From Streptomyces sp. R21 (lineage in GTDB: Bacteria > Actinomycetota > Actinomycetes > Streptomycetales > Streptomycetaceae), in contig NZ_CP163435.1 in assembly GCF_041051975.1 (NCBI RefSeq), positions 9,454,501 through 9,518,500 of the forward strand: 64,000 nucleotides of DNA, in the 5' to 3' direction. Position 1 is the stretch's first letter. Every line of letters starts with the position of its first letter. A program made the translations under genes and the position numbers. Below the pieces are notes generated by a model. It made no database searches. It saw only the letters and a list, made by a program, of their open reading frames with translations, and was not told where the DNA came from. Below are positions 25,897 through 34,427 of this stretch, piece by piece.

Positions 25897-26487
25897 TCAG
25901 TTCGACCGGCGCAGTCCTGTGATGAGGAGCTCGACCAGTCGACGGGCGTCGTAGCGAGGATCGCTCTCCGCGCCGATGCAGAGGTTGCCGACACCGCGCA
26001 TGAGTTCGTAGGCCGCCAGATCGGAACGGATCTCGCCCGACTCGGCCGCAGCGTCGAGCAGTTGGGTGCAGACGGGCACGAGCCGGTCGAGGAAGTAGGT
26101 GTGCAGCGCCTCGAAGTCCGAGTTGTCGGACTGGAGCACGGCGGCGAGTCCGTGCTTGGTGACCAGGAAGTCGACGAAGAGGTTGATCCATCGCCCCAGT
26201 GCGGCATGCGGAGTCGGGCCGGCTGCCAGCAGGCTCGGCCCGGCCTCGGCGCAGGCTTCGACCTGGTGTCGGTAGACGGCGATGATGAGGTCCGCTCGCG
26301 TCGGGAAGTGGCGGTAGATCGTTCCCACCCCGACGCCGGCCTCGGCCGCGATGTCGCGCACCGGCGCCTCCACGCCTGAGGTCACGAAGACCGAGGCGGC
26401 CGCGTCGAGCAGAGTCTCCTTGTTGCGCCGGGCGTCCTTCCGCTTGGGCGGGGTCGGGTGCCCTGTGCCCTCGTCGTTGTCGTTCAC
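25897..26487 (-). CDS. TetR family transcriptional regulator
   Basis: 196 residues. The N-terminal domain reads RRNKETLLDAAASVFVTSGV, then APVRDIAAEAGVGVGTIYRH and FPTRADLIIAVYRHQVEA, a textbook TetR helix-turn-helix. The C-terminal domain (LYTYFLDRLV-like, LAAYELMRGVGNLCIGAE) is of the SbtR-like type. The GTG at 26487 is preferred because GAGGAAGC lies just upstream. It is divergent from an aldo/keto reductase and F420-type oxidoreductase operon, and two palindromes lie in the intervening promoter, so it very probably represses that operon and itself. Confidence 0.9.
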   Translation of the reverse strand: MNDNDEGTGHPTPPKRKDARRNKETLLDAAASVFVTSGVEAPVRDIAAEAGVGVGTIYRHFPTRADLIIAVYRHQVEACAEAGPSLLAAGPTPHAALGRWINLFVDFLVTKHGLAAVLQSDNSDFEALHTYFLDRLVPVCTQLLDAAAESGEIRSDLAAYELMRGVGNLCIGAESDPRYDARRLVELLITGLRRSN

Positions 26488-26520
26488 CGCGCTGCTTCCT
26501 CCGTGCCGGGCTTGCCAAAG

Positions 26521-26559
26521 CGGAACAGTGTTCCGTATCGTTAACGGAACAAGGTTCCG
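26521..26559. promoter_or_regulatory. Two CGGAAC-N3-GTTCCG palindromes (TetR operators)
   Basis: CGGAACAGTGTTCCG at 26521-26535 and CGGAACAAGGTTCCG at 26545-26559 share perfect 6-bp arms and a 3-base spacer, 24 bp centre to centre. They lie between the divergent TetR and aldo/keto reductase genes. Two phased copies suggest cooperative binding of two dimers. Confidence 0.75.
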
Positions 26560-26640
26560 TTTGCTCATGATGTCAGAGCACGGGTCCGACGACCAGCCGC
26601 GCCTTGCCGCAGGCTCCATCCATCACGGAGGAACACGGTC

Positions 26641-27660
26641 ATGCAGTACCGCACCTTGGGCCGCACCGGTGTGCAGGTCAGCTCCCTCGCGCTCGGCGCG
26701 ATGAACTTCGGCGCCATCGGGCGCACCACCCAGGACGAGGCCACCGCCATCGTCGATGCCGCACTGGAGGGCGGGATCAACCTCATCGACACCGCCGACA
26801 TGTACGGCGCCGGAGAGTCGGAGGAAATGGTCGGCAAGGCCATCGCCGGCCGCCGTGACGACATCGTGCTGGCCACGAAGGCGGGCATGCCGATGGGCGA
26901 CGAGCGCAACCATCAGGGCAGTTCGCGCCGCTGGCTGGTCACCGAGTTGGACAACAGCCTGCGCCGTCTCGGTGTCGAGCACGTCGATCTCTACCAGATC
27001 CACCGGTGGGACCCGAACACCGGCGACGAGGAGACGCTGTCAGCCCTGACCGACCTGCAACGCGCGGGAAAGATCCGCCACTTCGGCTCCTCGACCTTCC
27101 CCGCCTACCGCATCGTGCAAGCCCAGTGGGCAGCCCGCGAGCATCACCTGAGCCGTTACGTCACCGAACAGCCCAGCTACTCGATCCTCCAGCGCGGGAT
27201 CGAGACCCACGTCCTGCCCGTGACCGAGGAGTACGGGCTCGGCGTGCTGGTGTGGAGCCCACTGGCCTCGGGCTGGCTGTCGGGCGCGATCCGCGAGGGG
27301 CAGGAGATCACCACCAGCCGCTCGACGTTCATGCCGCAACGTTTCGACACCGCCATCCCCTCCAACCGAGCCAGGCTCGATGCCGTGGAGCAGCTGGCCA
27401 AGGTCGCCGACGAGGCCGGCCTGACCATGGTCCAGCTCGCGCTCGGATTCGTGACCGCGCATCCGGCGGTTACCAGCGCGCTCATCGGCCCCCGCACGCC
27501 GGACCACCTGCACGCGCAACTCGCCGCCGCCGACACCGTGCTCTCCGCCGACGTACTCGACGCGATAGACGCGATCGTCGCACCCGGCACCGACCTCGCC
27601 GCGCACGAGAAGTTCGACACTCCGCCCGCCCTGCTCGACCCGTCGCTGCGGCGCCGGTGA
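26641..27660 (+). CDS. Aldo/keto reductase
   Basis: 339 residues with the TIM-barrel AKR pattern: YRTLGRTGVQVSSLALGAMNF start, catalytic Asp and Tyr in IDTADMYGAGESE, Lys in LATKAGMP, and His in LYQIHRWDP, giving the full tetrad. The later segments LGVLVWSPLASGWLSG and LIGPRTPDHL mark the NADP-binding region. It reduces an unknown carbonyl with NADPH. ATG at 26641 with GGAGGAAC upstream. First gene of an operon with an F420-type oxidoreductase and under two palindromic TetR sites. Confidence 0.92.
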   Translation: MQYRTLGRTGVQVSSLALGAMNFGAIGRTTQDEATAIVDAALEGGINLIDTADMYGAGESEEMVGKAIAGRRDDIVLATKAGMPMGDERNHQGSSRRWLVTELDNSLRRLGVEHVDLYQIHRWDPNTGDEETLSALTDLQRAGKIRHFGSSTFPAYRIVQAQWAAREHHLSRYVTEQPSYSILQRGIETHVLPVTEEYGLGVLVWSPLASGWLSGAIREGQEITTSRSTFMPQRFDTAIPSNRARLDAVEQLAKVADEAGLTMVQLALGFVTAHPAVTSALIGPRTPDHLHAQLAAADTVLSADVLDAIDAIVAPGTDLAAHEKFDTPPALLDPSLRRR

Positions 27661-27668
27661 TCCCGCCC

Positions 27669-28544
27669 ATGGCGCACGCACCCCGTCCTCGATTCGGGAT
27701 CATGACCGCTCCCTCGCAGGTCGACTACCGCGACGTCCTACGCGTCTGGCGTGAGGCGGATGCGATTGCGGAGATCGAGCACGCATGGCTGTTCGATCAC
27801 CTCATGCCGATCCTCGGTGAGCCGGACGGGCCGACGTACGAAGGCTGGACACTGCTCTCGGCCCTCGCCGCCCACACTCGACGGCTGCGGCTCGGCGTGC
27901 TGGTGACCAGTAACCGGTTCCGGCCGCCCGCGATACTGGCCAAGATCGCCACGACCGTCGACATCGTCTCCGGCGGACGGCTCGACTTCGGCATCGGCGC
28001 CGGCTCACGGCCCAACCCTCCCGGGGCCCGGCGTGAGTACGCGGCGCACGGCCTGCCGTTCCACGACACCGCCGACGCCGTGGGGAGCCTCGCCGAAGCA
28101 TGCACGGTGATACGGCGGTTGTGGACCGAGGCCGAACCGTTCGACTTCCACGGCACCCACCACCACCTCACCGGAGCGTTCGGCAGCCCCAAACCCGTCC
28201 AGCGTCCGCACCCGCCGATCCTCATCGGTGGACGCTCGTCCTCGACGTTGCGTGTGGTCGCCGAGCACGCCGACCTGTGGAACATCCCGGGCGGCGACAT
28301 CGAAGACTGCGTCGCACGCAGCGCACTCCTTGACCGCTACTGCGCCGATATCGGACGCGACCCCGACTCGGTCACCCGCTCGATCCACCTGTCCGTCTCC
28401 TATGACCGGCCCGGCGTCACCCGGGACGCGATCGGCGAGGCGATCGGCGCCGGGTTCCGGCACATCGTCCTCGGGCTGTCGGCGCCGTACCCCGCCGACG
28501 TCGCCCGATGGGTCACCGACGAGCTGATCAGCACATCTGGATGA
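27669..28544 (+). CDS. LLM-class (luciferase-like, probably F420-dependent) oxidoreductase
   Basis: 291 residues. The bacterial-luciferase-like barrel is shown by AWLFDHLMPI, TRRLRLGVLVTSNRFRPPAI, ATTVDIVSGGRLDFGIGAGS and PPILIGGRSSSTLRVVAEHA. The family uses F420 or FMN; F420 is more common in Streptomyces homologues of this form. The ATG at 27669 has GGTGA upstream; a GTG at 27657 overlapping the previous stop (GTGA) is the alternative, and either implies translational coupling to the aldo/keto reductase. Confidence 0.87.
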   Translation: MAHAPRPRFGIMTAPSQVDYRDVLRVWREADAIAEIEHAWLFDHLMPILGEPDGPTYEGWTLLSALAAHTRRLRLGVLVTSNRFRPPAILAKIATTVDIVSGGRLDFGIGAGSRPNPPGARREYAAHGLPFHDTADAVGSLAEACTVIRRLWTEAEPFDFHGTHHHLTGAFGSPKPVQRPHPPILIGGRSSSTLRVVAEHADLWNIPGGDIEDCVARSALLDRYCADIGRDPDSVTRSIHLSVSYDRPGVTRDAIGEAIGAGFRHIVLGLSAPYPADVARWVTDELISTSG

Positions 28545-28770
28545 GACGGCGGTCGGCCGGCGGTGCGCCGGCGAGCTGCGGACCTTGATCCTGCCCAGAA
28601 CCCCAAGGCTCGCGCGGTGATCGTTCCGCTGTCGCAGACGGTCACCGGTGACGCAGGTCGCGCACAGAACCGGCCGTTGTGCGGCCAGTAGAGAACAAGC
28701 AGGCACTGGCGCTGCCCGGGTGTACTGGGATGGCCCGAATCCTTGCGGCTGCGGTGGGTTTGGGGCGGAC

Positions 28771-31089
28771 ATGAGTGACGTGACCAGAGTGGTGCCGGCT
28801 CACGAAGCCGCGGCGATGGGATCGAGGCACTGCGTCTGTGGCGATGCGCTCGACGGGCACGGGTCAGGAGCCGCGGAGGAAAGGTTCCGGGGGCTGTTGG
28901 AGGCGGCGCCGGATGCGATGGTGATCGTGGATGACACGGGGACGATCCGGTTGGTGAATGCGCAGACGGAGGCGTTGTTCGGGTATCGGCGGGAGGAACT
29001 GCTGGGGAATCCGGTGGAGTTGCTGGTGCCGGGTCGCTTTCGTGGGCATCACACGATGCATCGTGAGGGCTATGCGGACAATCGGCAGGTCCGGCCGATG
29101 GGTGCGGGTCTGGAGCTGCATGGGCTGCGGAAGGACGGTTCGGAGTTCCCGGTCGAGATCAGTCTGAGTCCGCTGGAGACCACCGACGGTCTCCTGGTGT
29201 CCGCCGCCGTCCGCGACGTCAGCGAACGCAAGGCCGCGGAGGAAAGGTTCCGGGGGCTGTTGGAGGCGGCGCCGGATGCGATGGTGATCGTGGATGACAC
29301 GGGGACGATCCGGTTGGTGAATGCGCAGACGGAGGCGTTGTTCGGGTATCGGCGGGAGGAACTGCTGGGGAATCCGGTGGAGTTGCTGGTGCCGGGTCGC
29401 TTTCGTGGGCATCACACGATGCATCGTGAGGGCTATGCGGACAATCGGCAGGTCCGGCCGATGGGTGCGGGTCTGGAGCTGCATGGGCTGCGGAAGGACG
29501 GTTCGGAGTTCCCGGTCGAGATCAGTCTGAGTCCGCTGGAGACCACCGACGGTCTCCTGGTGTCCGCCGCCGTCCGCGACGTCAGCGAACGCAAGCGGGC
29601 CGAGGAACGCATCAACGAACTCGCCGGACTCGTCGAATCCTCCCAGGACGCGATCCTCGCCAAGACCCTCGACGGTCGCATCACCTACTGGAACGCCGCC
29701 GCCCAACGGCTCTACGGCTACACCCCGGCCCAAGTGATCGGCCGGCACGTCTCCGTGCTCGCGCCGGACGAGCGCCGGTTCGAGATCGACGCCCTGATGG
29801 AGCGTTTGAGCGGCGGGGAGAGAGTCGAGCACTTCGAGACGCTGCGGCTGACCCGCTCCGGCGAGCTCCTCGACGTCGACATCACCCTGTGGCCCTCCCG
29901 CGCAGCCGACGGGACCGTCTTCGGCGCATGCGCCATCGTCCGCGACATCAGTGACCGCAAGCGGGCCGAGGCGGAACTGACCTTCCTCTACGAGCAGCAG
30001 CGGCACATCGCGCTGACCCTGCAACGCAGTCTGATGGGCACGCCACCGGCCATCCCCGGACTCGCCACCGCCAGCCGCTACCGGCCGGCCACCCAGGGCG
30101 CCGGCGTGGGCGGCGACTGGTTCGACCTCATTCCCCTGGGGGCCGGCCGGGTCGGCGTACTCATCGGCGACGTGATGGGCCGCGGACTGGAAGCCGCCGC
30201 CGTCATGGGCCAGTTGCGCTCCGCCGCCCACGCGCTCGCCAAGACGGGCATGCAGCCCCGCCGGCTCATGCAGGCCCTCGACATCGCCGTCGCCGACCTC
30301 GACGTACCCGACCAACTCGTGACCTGCTGCTACCTGGTCATCGCCTCCGACGTGGGTGAGGTGACCACCTGCTCGGCCGGCCATCTGCCCACCCTGGTCG
30401 CCACCCCCGGCCAGGGCGCCCATGCGCTCCCGGCACCCGTGAACGCACCCCTGGGCGTGGGCGGCGTTCTCTACCAGCAGTCCACCTCGGTCATCTCACC
30501 CGGCGCCACCCTGGTCCTCTACACCGACGGCCTCATCGAAACCCCCGGCAGCGACATCGAGGACCAGCTCGCCGAACTCACCGCCACCCTGGACGGTCTC
30601 TTCGCCGCCGCCCCCGACCTGGAGGAGGCCGCCGACCACGTCCTGGCCACCCTGCTGCCCGACGCCGAGGGCCACAACGACGACGTCACCCTGCTGCTGA
30701 CCCGGCTCCCCGACGCCCCGCTGGCGGCCGTCACCACCACCCTGCCGGCCCGGCCCGAGTCCGTGCCCGAAGGCCGCGCCTTCCTCAGCAAGGCCCTCAC
30801 CTCCTGGGACTGCGTCGACATCGCGGACGACGCACGCCTGCTGCTCTCGGAGATCCTCACCAACGCCGTACAGCACGCCCAGGGCCCCCTCGGCCTGCAC
30901 ATGTGCCGCACCGACAGCGAACTCACCGTCGAGATCAGCGACCGCAGCCCCCATCTGCCTCAGCCTCGGCTGGCCGCCGACGACGAGGAGTCCGGGCGCG
31001 GACTGATCCTCGTCCGCGCCCTCGCCGGCGACTGGGGCGTACGCTCCACCGACGAGGGCAAGACCACCTGGTTCACCCTCAAGCTCTAG
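28771..31089 (+). CDS. Triple-PAS, PP2C (SpoIIE) phosphatase with HATPase domain
   Basis: 772 residues. PAS1 (34-154) and PAS2 (155-275) are identical, encoded by a perfect 363-bp tandem duplication. A third, different PAS domain lies at about 280-400, and a SpoIIE/PP2C domain at about 410-640 has GGDWFDLI, IGDVMGRG, LYTDGLIE and HNDDVTLLL. The C-terminal HATPase_c_2 anti-sigma-kinase-like domain (about 650-770) has LLLSEILTNAVQHA and GRGLILVRALA. Such fusions both dephosphorylate an antagonist and bind a sigma factor in partner-switching networks. ATG at 28771 with GGGGCGG upstream. Confidence 0.88.
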   Translation: MSDVTRVVPAHEAAAMGSRHCVCGDALDGHGSGAAEERFRGLLEAAPDAMVIVDDTGTIRLVNAQTEALFGYRREELLGNPVELLVPGRFRGHHTMHREGYADNRQVRPMGAGLELHGLRKDGSEFPVEISLSPLETTDGLLVSAAVRDVSERKAAEERFRGLLEAAPDAMVIVDDTGTIRLVNAQTEALFGYRREELLGNPVELLVPGRFRGHHTMHREGYADNRQVRPMGAGLELHGLRKDGSEFPVEISLSPLETTDGLLVSAAVRDVSERKRAEERINELAGLVESSQDAILAKTLDGRITYWNAAAQRLYGYTPAQVIGRHVSVLAPDERRFEIDALMERLSGGERVEHFETLRLTRSGELLDVDITLWPSRAADGTVFGACAIVRDISDRKRAEAELTFLYEQQRHIALTLQRSLMGTPPAIPGLATASRYRPATQGAGVGGDWFDLIPLGAGRVGVLIGDVMGRGLEAAAVMGQLRSAAHALAKTGMQPRRLMQALDIAVADLDVPDQLVTCCYLVIASDVGEVTTCSAGHLPTLVATPGQGAHALPAPVNAPLGVGGVLYQQSTSVISPGATLVLYTDGLIETPGSDIEDQLAELTATLDGLFAAAPDLEEAADHVLATLLPDAEGHNDDVTLLLTRLPDAPLAAVTTTLPARPESVPEGRAFLSKALTSWDCVDIADDARLLLSEILTNAVQHAQGPLGLHMCRTDSELTVEISDRSPHLPQPRLAADDEESGRGLILVRALAGDWGVRSTDEGKTTWFTLKL
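28870..29595. repeat. Perfect 363-bp in-frame tandem duplication encoding a PAS domain
   Basis: Copy 1 is 28870-29232 and copy 2 is 29233-29595. Reading both base by base I see no difference. The length is exactly 121 codons, so the frame is kept and a whole PAS domain (from AAEERFRGLLEAAPDAMVIV to AVRDVSERK) is doubled. Confidence 0.92.
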
Positions 31090-31160
31090 CCCCACCCGGG
31101 ACGGACCGGGCGCACCCGACTGACCTCCACCTCGTGCCGTGGCGGCATGGTTCGGCCGCT

Positions 31161-31182
31161 GTTCACTCCCATCTCACCGCAC
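31161..31182 (+). promoter_or_regulatory. Candidate PHO box upstream of phospholipase C
   Basis: GTTCACTCCCA (31161-31171) followed by TCTCACCGCAC (31172-31182) gives two 11-nt direct-repeat units with the TTCACC-like core that PhoP recognises in Streptomyces. It is 81 bp before the start of a secreted phospholipase C, a typical Pho-regulon gene. Match judged by eye only. Confidence 0.4.
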
Positions 31183-31262
31183 AGGTATGGACCTTGACGA
31201 TCACCGCGTGCACTCTTGCGCGCGGTGTGCCGCAGGGGCACGCCAGTGACGAGGGCGGGCGA

Positions 31263-33287
31263 ATGACACCGATCAGCCGAAGAGGCTTCGTGGGGCTCGG
31301 CGCATCAGTGGCGGCAGGCGTGGCGATGGGCGCCGGAACCCGTCCGGCAGCCGCCGCCGGCACCGCGGCGAACGGCACGATCTCGGACGTACGGCACGTC
31401 GTCATCCTCATGCAGGAGAACCGCAGCTTCGACCACTACTTCGGCCGTCTCAAGGGCGTCCGCGGCTTCGACGACCGCAGCGGCATCGCCCTCTCCGGCG
31501 GCAACTCCGTCTTCAACCAGCCCAGCGGCACCGGCCGTCAGTACCCGTGGAAGCTCAGCTCCACGCCCGCCGCCGGCGGCAAGGACGGCGAGACCCTCGC
31601 GCAGTGCACCGGCGACCTCCCGCACTCCTGGTCCTCGCAGCACTCCGCCTGGAACAAGGGGCGCCTCGACAACTGGGTCGCCGGCGTCGGCAACGTACGC
31701 TCCCTCGGCTACCTCGACCGCACCGACATCCCGTTCCACTACGCGCTCGCCGACGCGTACACCATCTGCGACGCCTACTTCTGCTCCTCCCTCAGCGCCA
31801 CCGGCCCCAACCGCACCTACCTGTGGAGCGGCAAGGTCGACGGCTCCAGCTACGACGGCGGCGACGAGTCCGGACTGACCTGGCAGAACTACGCCGAGGC
31901 CCTGCAGACGGCCGGGGTGACCTGGAAGGTCTACCAGAACGCGCAGGACAACTACGGCGACAACGGCTGCGCCTACTTCAAGAAGTTCGCCGCAGCCAAG
32001 GCGGGCGACCCGCTGTACGACCGCGGCATGGCCTCCGTGCCGAAGGCCACCGGCTCCACGCCCGACGACATCGCCGCCGCCATCAAGGCGGACGTCCTCG
32101 CGGGCACCCTGCCGCAGGTCTCGTGGGTGGTCGCCAACCAGGCCTTCTCCGAGCACCCTTATGCCCCGCCCGGCGACGGCGCCCACTTCGTCGACCTGGT
32201 CTACAAGGCGCTCGCGGCCGACACGGACGTCTTCGACTCGACCGTCCTGTTCCTCAACTACGACGAGAACGACGGCTTCTTCGACCACGTGCCGCCGCCG
32301 GCGCCGCCCGCGGGCACGGCGGGGGAGTTCCTCAACGGCACCCCCTACGGCCTTGGCTTCCGTGTCCCGATGCTCGTCATCTCGCCCTGGACGCGCGGTG
32401 GTTGGGTCTCCTCGGAGGTCTTCGACCACACCTCCGTCCTGCGGTTCCTGGAGTCCTGGACAGCCGCACTCGGCAAACCGGCCGCCTGCCCCAACATCAG
32501 CTCCTGGCGCCGCAAGGTCACCGGCGACCTGACCGGCGTCTTCGACTTCGGCAACCCGGTCTACGGCGCCGCCTCCCTGCCCACCACAAGCGTCATCGGG
32601 TCCGCCACCTGCGGCCCCCTGCCCAACCCGGTGCCCACTGCCAACGCCCTGCCCGCCCAGGAGCCCGGCACCCGCCCCGCCCGAGCCCTGCCGTACCAGC
32701 CGGCCGGCCATCTGGACCACCTGGAGTTCGGTGCGAGCGGCAAGATTCTCGCCTGGTTCGCCATGACCAACCAGGGCACCCCGGCCAGGAGCGCCGCGCA
32801 CTTCTCGATCCATCCGAACGCCTACCGGGACACCACGCCCTGGCAGTACACGGTCGACGCGGGTGGCACCGCCTCCGACTCCTTCAACATCGGCACGGGG
32901 TACGGCGACGGCAAGTACGACTTCACCATGGTCGGCCCCAACCGCTTCCTGCGCCGCTTCAAGGGCGACGCGACCAAGGCCGGCAAGGCGGCCGAGGTGA
33001 GCGACCGTTACGCGACGGAGTCCGGGACCGGGAAGACGGCCCTCTATCTGAAGATGACCAACTCCTCGGCGGCGGCGGTGAAGTTCACCATCACCTCCAA
33101 CCACTACCGCGGTGACGGGCCGTGGACGTACACCGTGGCCGCGGGCGGGGCGGCGGAGGACTTCTTCAACGCGGTGGCCTACCAGGGCGGTTGGTACGAC
33201 TTCACCGTCACCGTGGACTCCGACGCGACCTGGTCGCGCCGGTTCACCGGGCACATCGAGACGGGCGGGGCGAGCGTCAGCGGCTGA
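31263..33287 (+). CDS. Tat-exported phosphocholine-type phospholipase C
   Basis: 674 residues. The twin-arginine signal SRRGFVGLGASVAAGVAMG at 5-23 marks Tat export. The phosphoesterase domain has HVVILMQENRSFDHYFGRLK near 45-64, SATGPNRTYLWSG, LFLNYDENDGFFDHVPPPAP and RVPMLVISPWTRGG, all typical of the bacterial acid-phosphatase-like PLC family. Two C-terminal DUF756 beta domains follow (about 490-575 and 585-670). It hydrolyses phospholipids to diacylglycerol and a phosphorylated head group outside the cell. The ATG at 31263 follows GAGGGCGGGC. A PHO-box-like repeat lies upstream. Confidence 0.9.
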   Translation: MTPISRRGFVGLGASVAAGVAMGAGTRPAAAAGTAANGTISDVRHVVILMQENRSFDHYFGRLKGVRGFDDRSGIALSGGNSVFNQPSGTGRQYPWKLSSTPAAGGKDGETLAQCTGDLPHSWSSQHSAWNKGRLDNWVAGVGNVRSLGYLDRTDIPFHYALADAYTICDAYFCSSLSATGPNRTYLWSGKVDGSSYDGGDESGLTWQNYAEALQTAGVTWKVYQNAQDNYGDNGCAYFKKFAAAKAGDPLYDRGMASVPKATGSTPDDIAAAIKADVLAGTLPQVSWVVANQAFSEHPYAPPGDGAHFVDLVYKALAADTDVFDSTVLFLNYDENDGFFDHVPPPAPPAGTAGEFLNGTPYGLGFRVPMLVISPWTRGGWVSSEVFDHTSVLRFLESWTAALGKPAACPNISSWRRKVTGDLTGVFDFGNPVYGAASLPTTSVIGSATCGPLPNPVPTANALPAQEPGTRPARALPYQPAGHLDHLEFGASGKILAWFAMTNQGTPARSAAHFSIHPNAYRDTTPWQYTVDAGGTASDSFNIGTGYGDGKYDFTMVGPNRFLRRFKGDATKAGKAAEVSDRYATESGTGKTALYLKMTNSSAAAVKFTITSNHYRGDGPWTYTVAAGGAAEDFFNAVAYQGGWYDFTVTVDSDATWSRRFTGHIETGGASVSG

Positions 33288-33302
33288 GCCGGTTCAGTCG
33301 CA

Positions 33303-33344
33303 CCGGCCGAGTCGGCGGTAGTCGCCCCGGCCGAGTCGGCGGTA
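33303..33344. repeat. 18-bp direct repeat between convergent genes
   Basis: CCGGCCGAGTCGGCGGTA occurs at 33303-33320 and again at 33327-33344, and TACAGGTCCG is also doubled just after. Each copy contains CCGACTCGG-type symmetry. It fills the gap between the phospholipase and the reverse-strand oxidoreductase and may take part in termination. Confidence 0.7.
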
Positions 33345-33353
33345 CAGGTCCGT

Positions 33354-34367
33354 TCAGCCGTACAGGTCCGGGCGCGGCGCGAGGTCCACGGCCACTCGGC
33401 CGCCGGTCTCCAGCGCCCGGACTCCGGCCTCGGCGACGGCGGACGCCGCATAACCGTCCCATGCGCCGGGGCCGGTGACCCTGCCCTCCCGGGTGGCGTC
33501 CACCCATGTCTGGACCTCGCGGTCGTAGGCGTCCGCGAACCGTACGAGGTAGTCCTGCGCCACTTCCTCGCAGGCACCGCCGGACCGGGTCACCACCATC
33601 GTGTGCTCGTCCCCGATCCGCGCGGTGCCGGACTCGCAGACCGCTTCGCACCGCACCTGGTAGCCGAAGCCGGAGTTGACGAAGACCTCCACGTCCACCA
33701 GTGCGCCGCCCGACGTCTCGAACAGCACGAACTGGGGGTCCAGCAGCCCCTGGGGTGCGTGCGCGGACGGCTGCGGACGGCGCACGGTCACCGCCGTGAG
33801 TTCCTGGCCCAGCAGCCAGCGCGCCGCGTCGATCTCGTGCGAGACCGAGCTGTTGACCAGCATCGCCGAGGTGAAGCCGGGCGGGGACGACACATTGCGG
33901 TGTGTGCAGTGCAGCATCAGCGGCCGCCCCAACTGCCCGCTGTCCAGCAGGGACTTGAGCCGCCCGTACTCGGCGTCGTAGCGCCGCATGAAACCGACCT
34001 GCACCAGCCGTCGCCCGAGCCGGGCCTCGGCCTCGACCACCCGCAGCGCACCCGCCGATTCCGGCACCATCGGCTTCTCGCACAGCACCGGCAGGCCGCG
34101 CGCGAAGGCCGCGAGCAGCGCCTCCTCGTGCGCGGGCCCGGGCGAGGCGATCAACACCGCGCCCACGCCGGGCGCGTCGAGTGCGGCCGCCACCTCGGTG
34201 TGGACCGATACGCCGTCGATGCCCGCCACGGCGCCCTTGGCCCGCTCCGTCTCGGGATCGGCGACGGCGGCGACCCTGGCGCCGCTCACCACTTGGTCGA
34301 TGCGCCGTATATGGTCGGCGCCCATGTGTCCGGCACCCAGGACCGCCACACCCAACAGCTCACTCAC
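33354..34367 (-). CDS. Gfo/Idh/MocA oxidoreductase, inositol 2-dehydrogenase-like
   Basis: 337 residues. The Rossmann motif GAGHMGADHIRRI is at about 11-23, the conserved EKPM near 97-100, and the substrate-side motif HEIDAARWLLG near 175-185, which resembles IolG myo-inositol 2-dehydrogenases. The product would be 2-keto-myo-inositol or a related keto sugar, with NAD as acceptor. ATG at 34367. It sits alone: no other iol genes are next to it, so the substrate could be another polyol or sugar. Confidence 0.82.
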   Translation of the reverse strand: MSELLGVAVLGAGHMGADHIRRIDQVVSGARVAAVADPETERAKGAVAGIDGVSVHTEVAAALDAPGVGAVLIASPGPAHEEALLAAFARGLPVLCEKPMVPESAGALRVVEAEARLGRRLVQVGFMRRYDAEYGRLKSLLDSGQLGRPLMLHCTHRNVSSPPGFTSAMLVNSSVSHEIDAARWLLGQELTAVTVRRPQPSAHAPQGLLDPQFVLFETSGGALVDVEVFVNSGFGYQVRCEAVCESGTARIGDEHTMVVTRSGGACEEVAQDYLVRFADAYDREVQTWVDATREGRVTGPGAWDGYAASAVAEAGVRALETGGRVAVDLAPRPDLYG

Positions 34368-34427
34368 GCGCTTTGCACCTCTCCGCCGACAGCTCGGTCC
34401 ATGTGATCCGATTGTCGGCCGGAAAGA

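Noticed and set aside
28870..29595. Considered whether the 363-bp repeat is an insertion element or integrative repeat
   Set aside because: It is wholly in frame, encodes a PAS domain and has no terminal inverted repeats or transposase.
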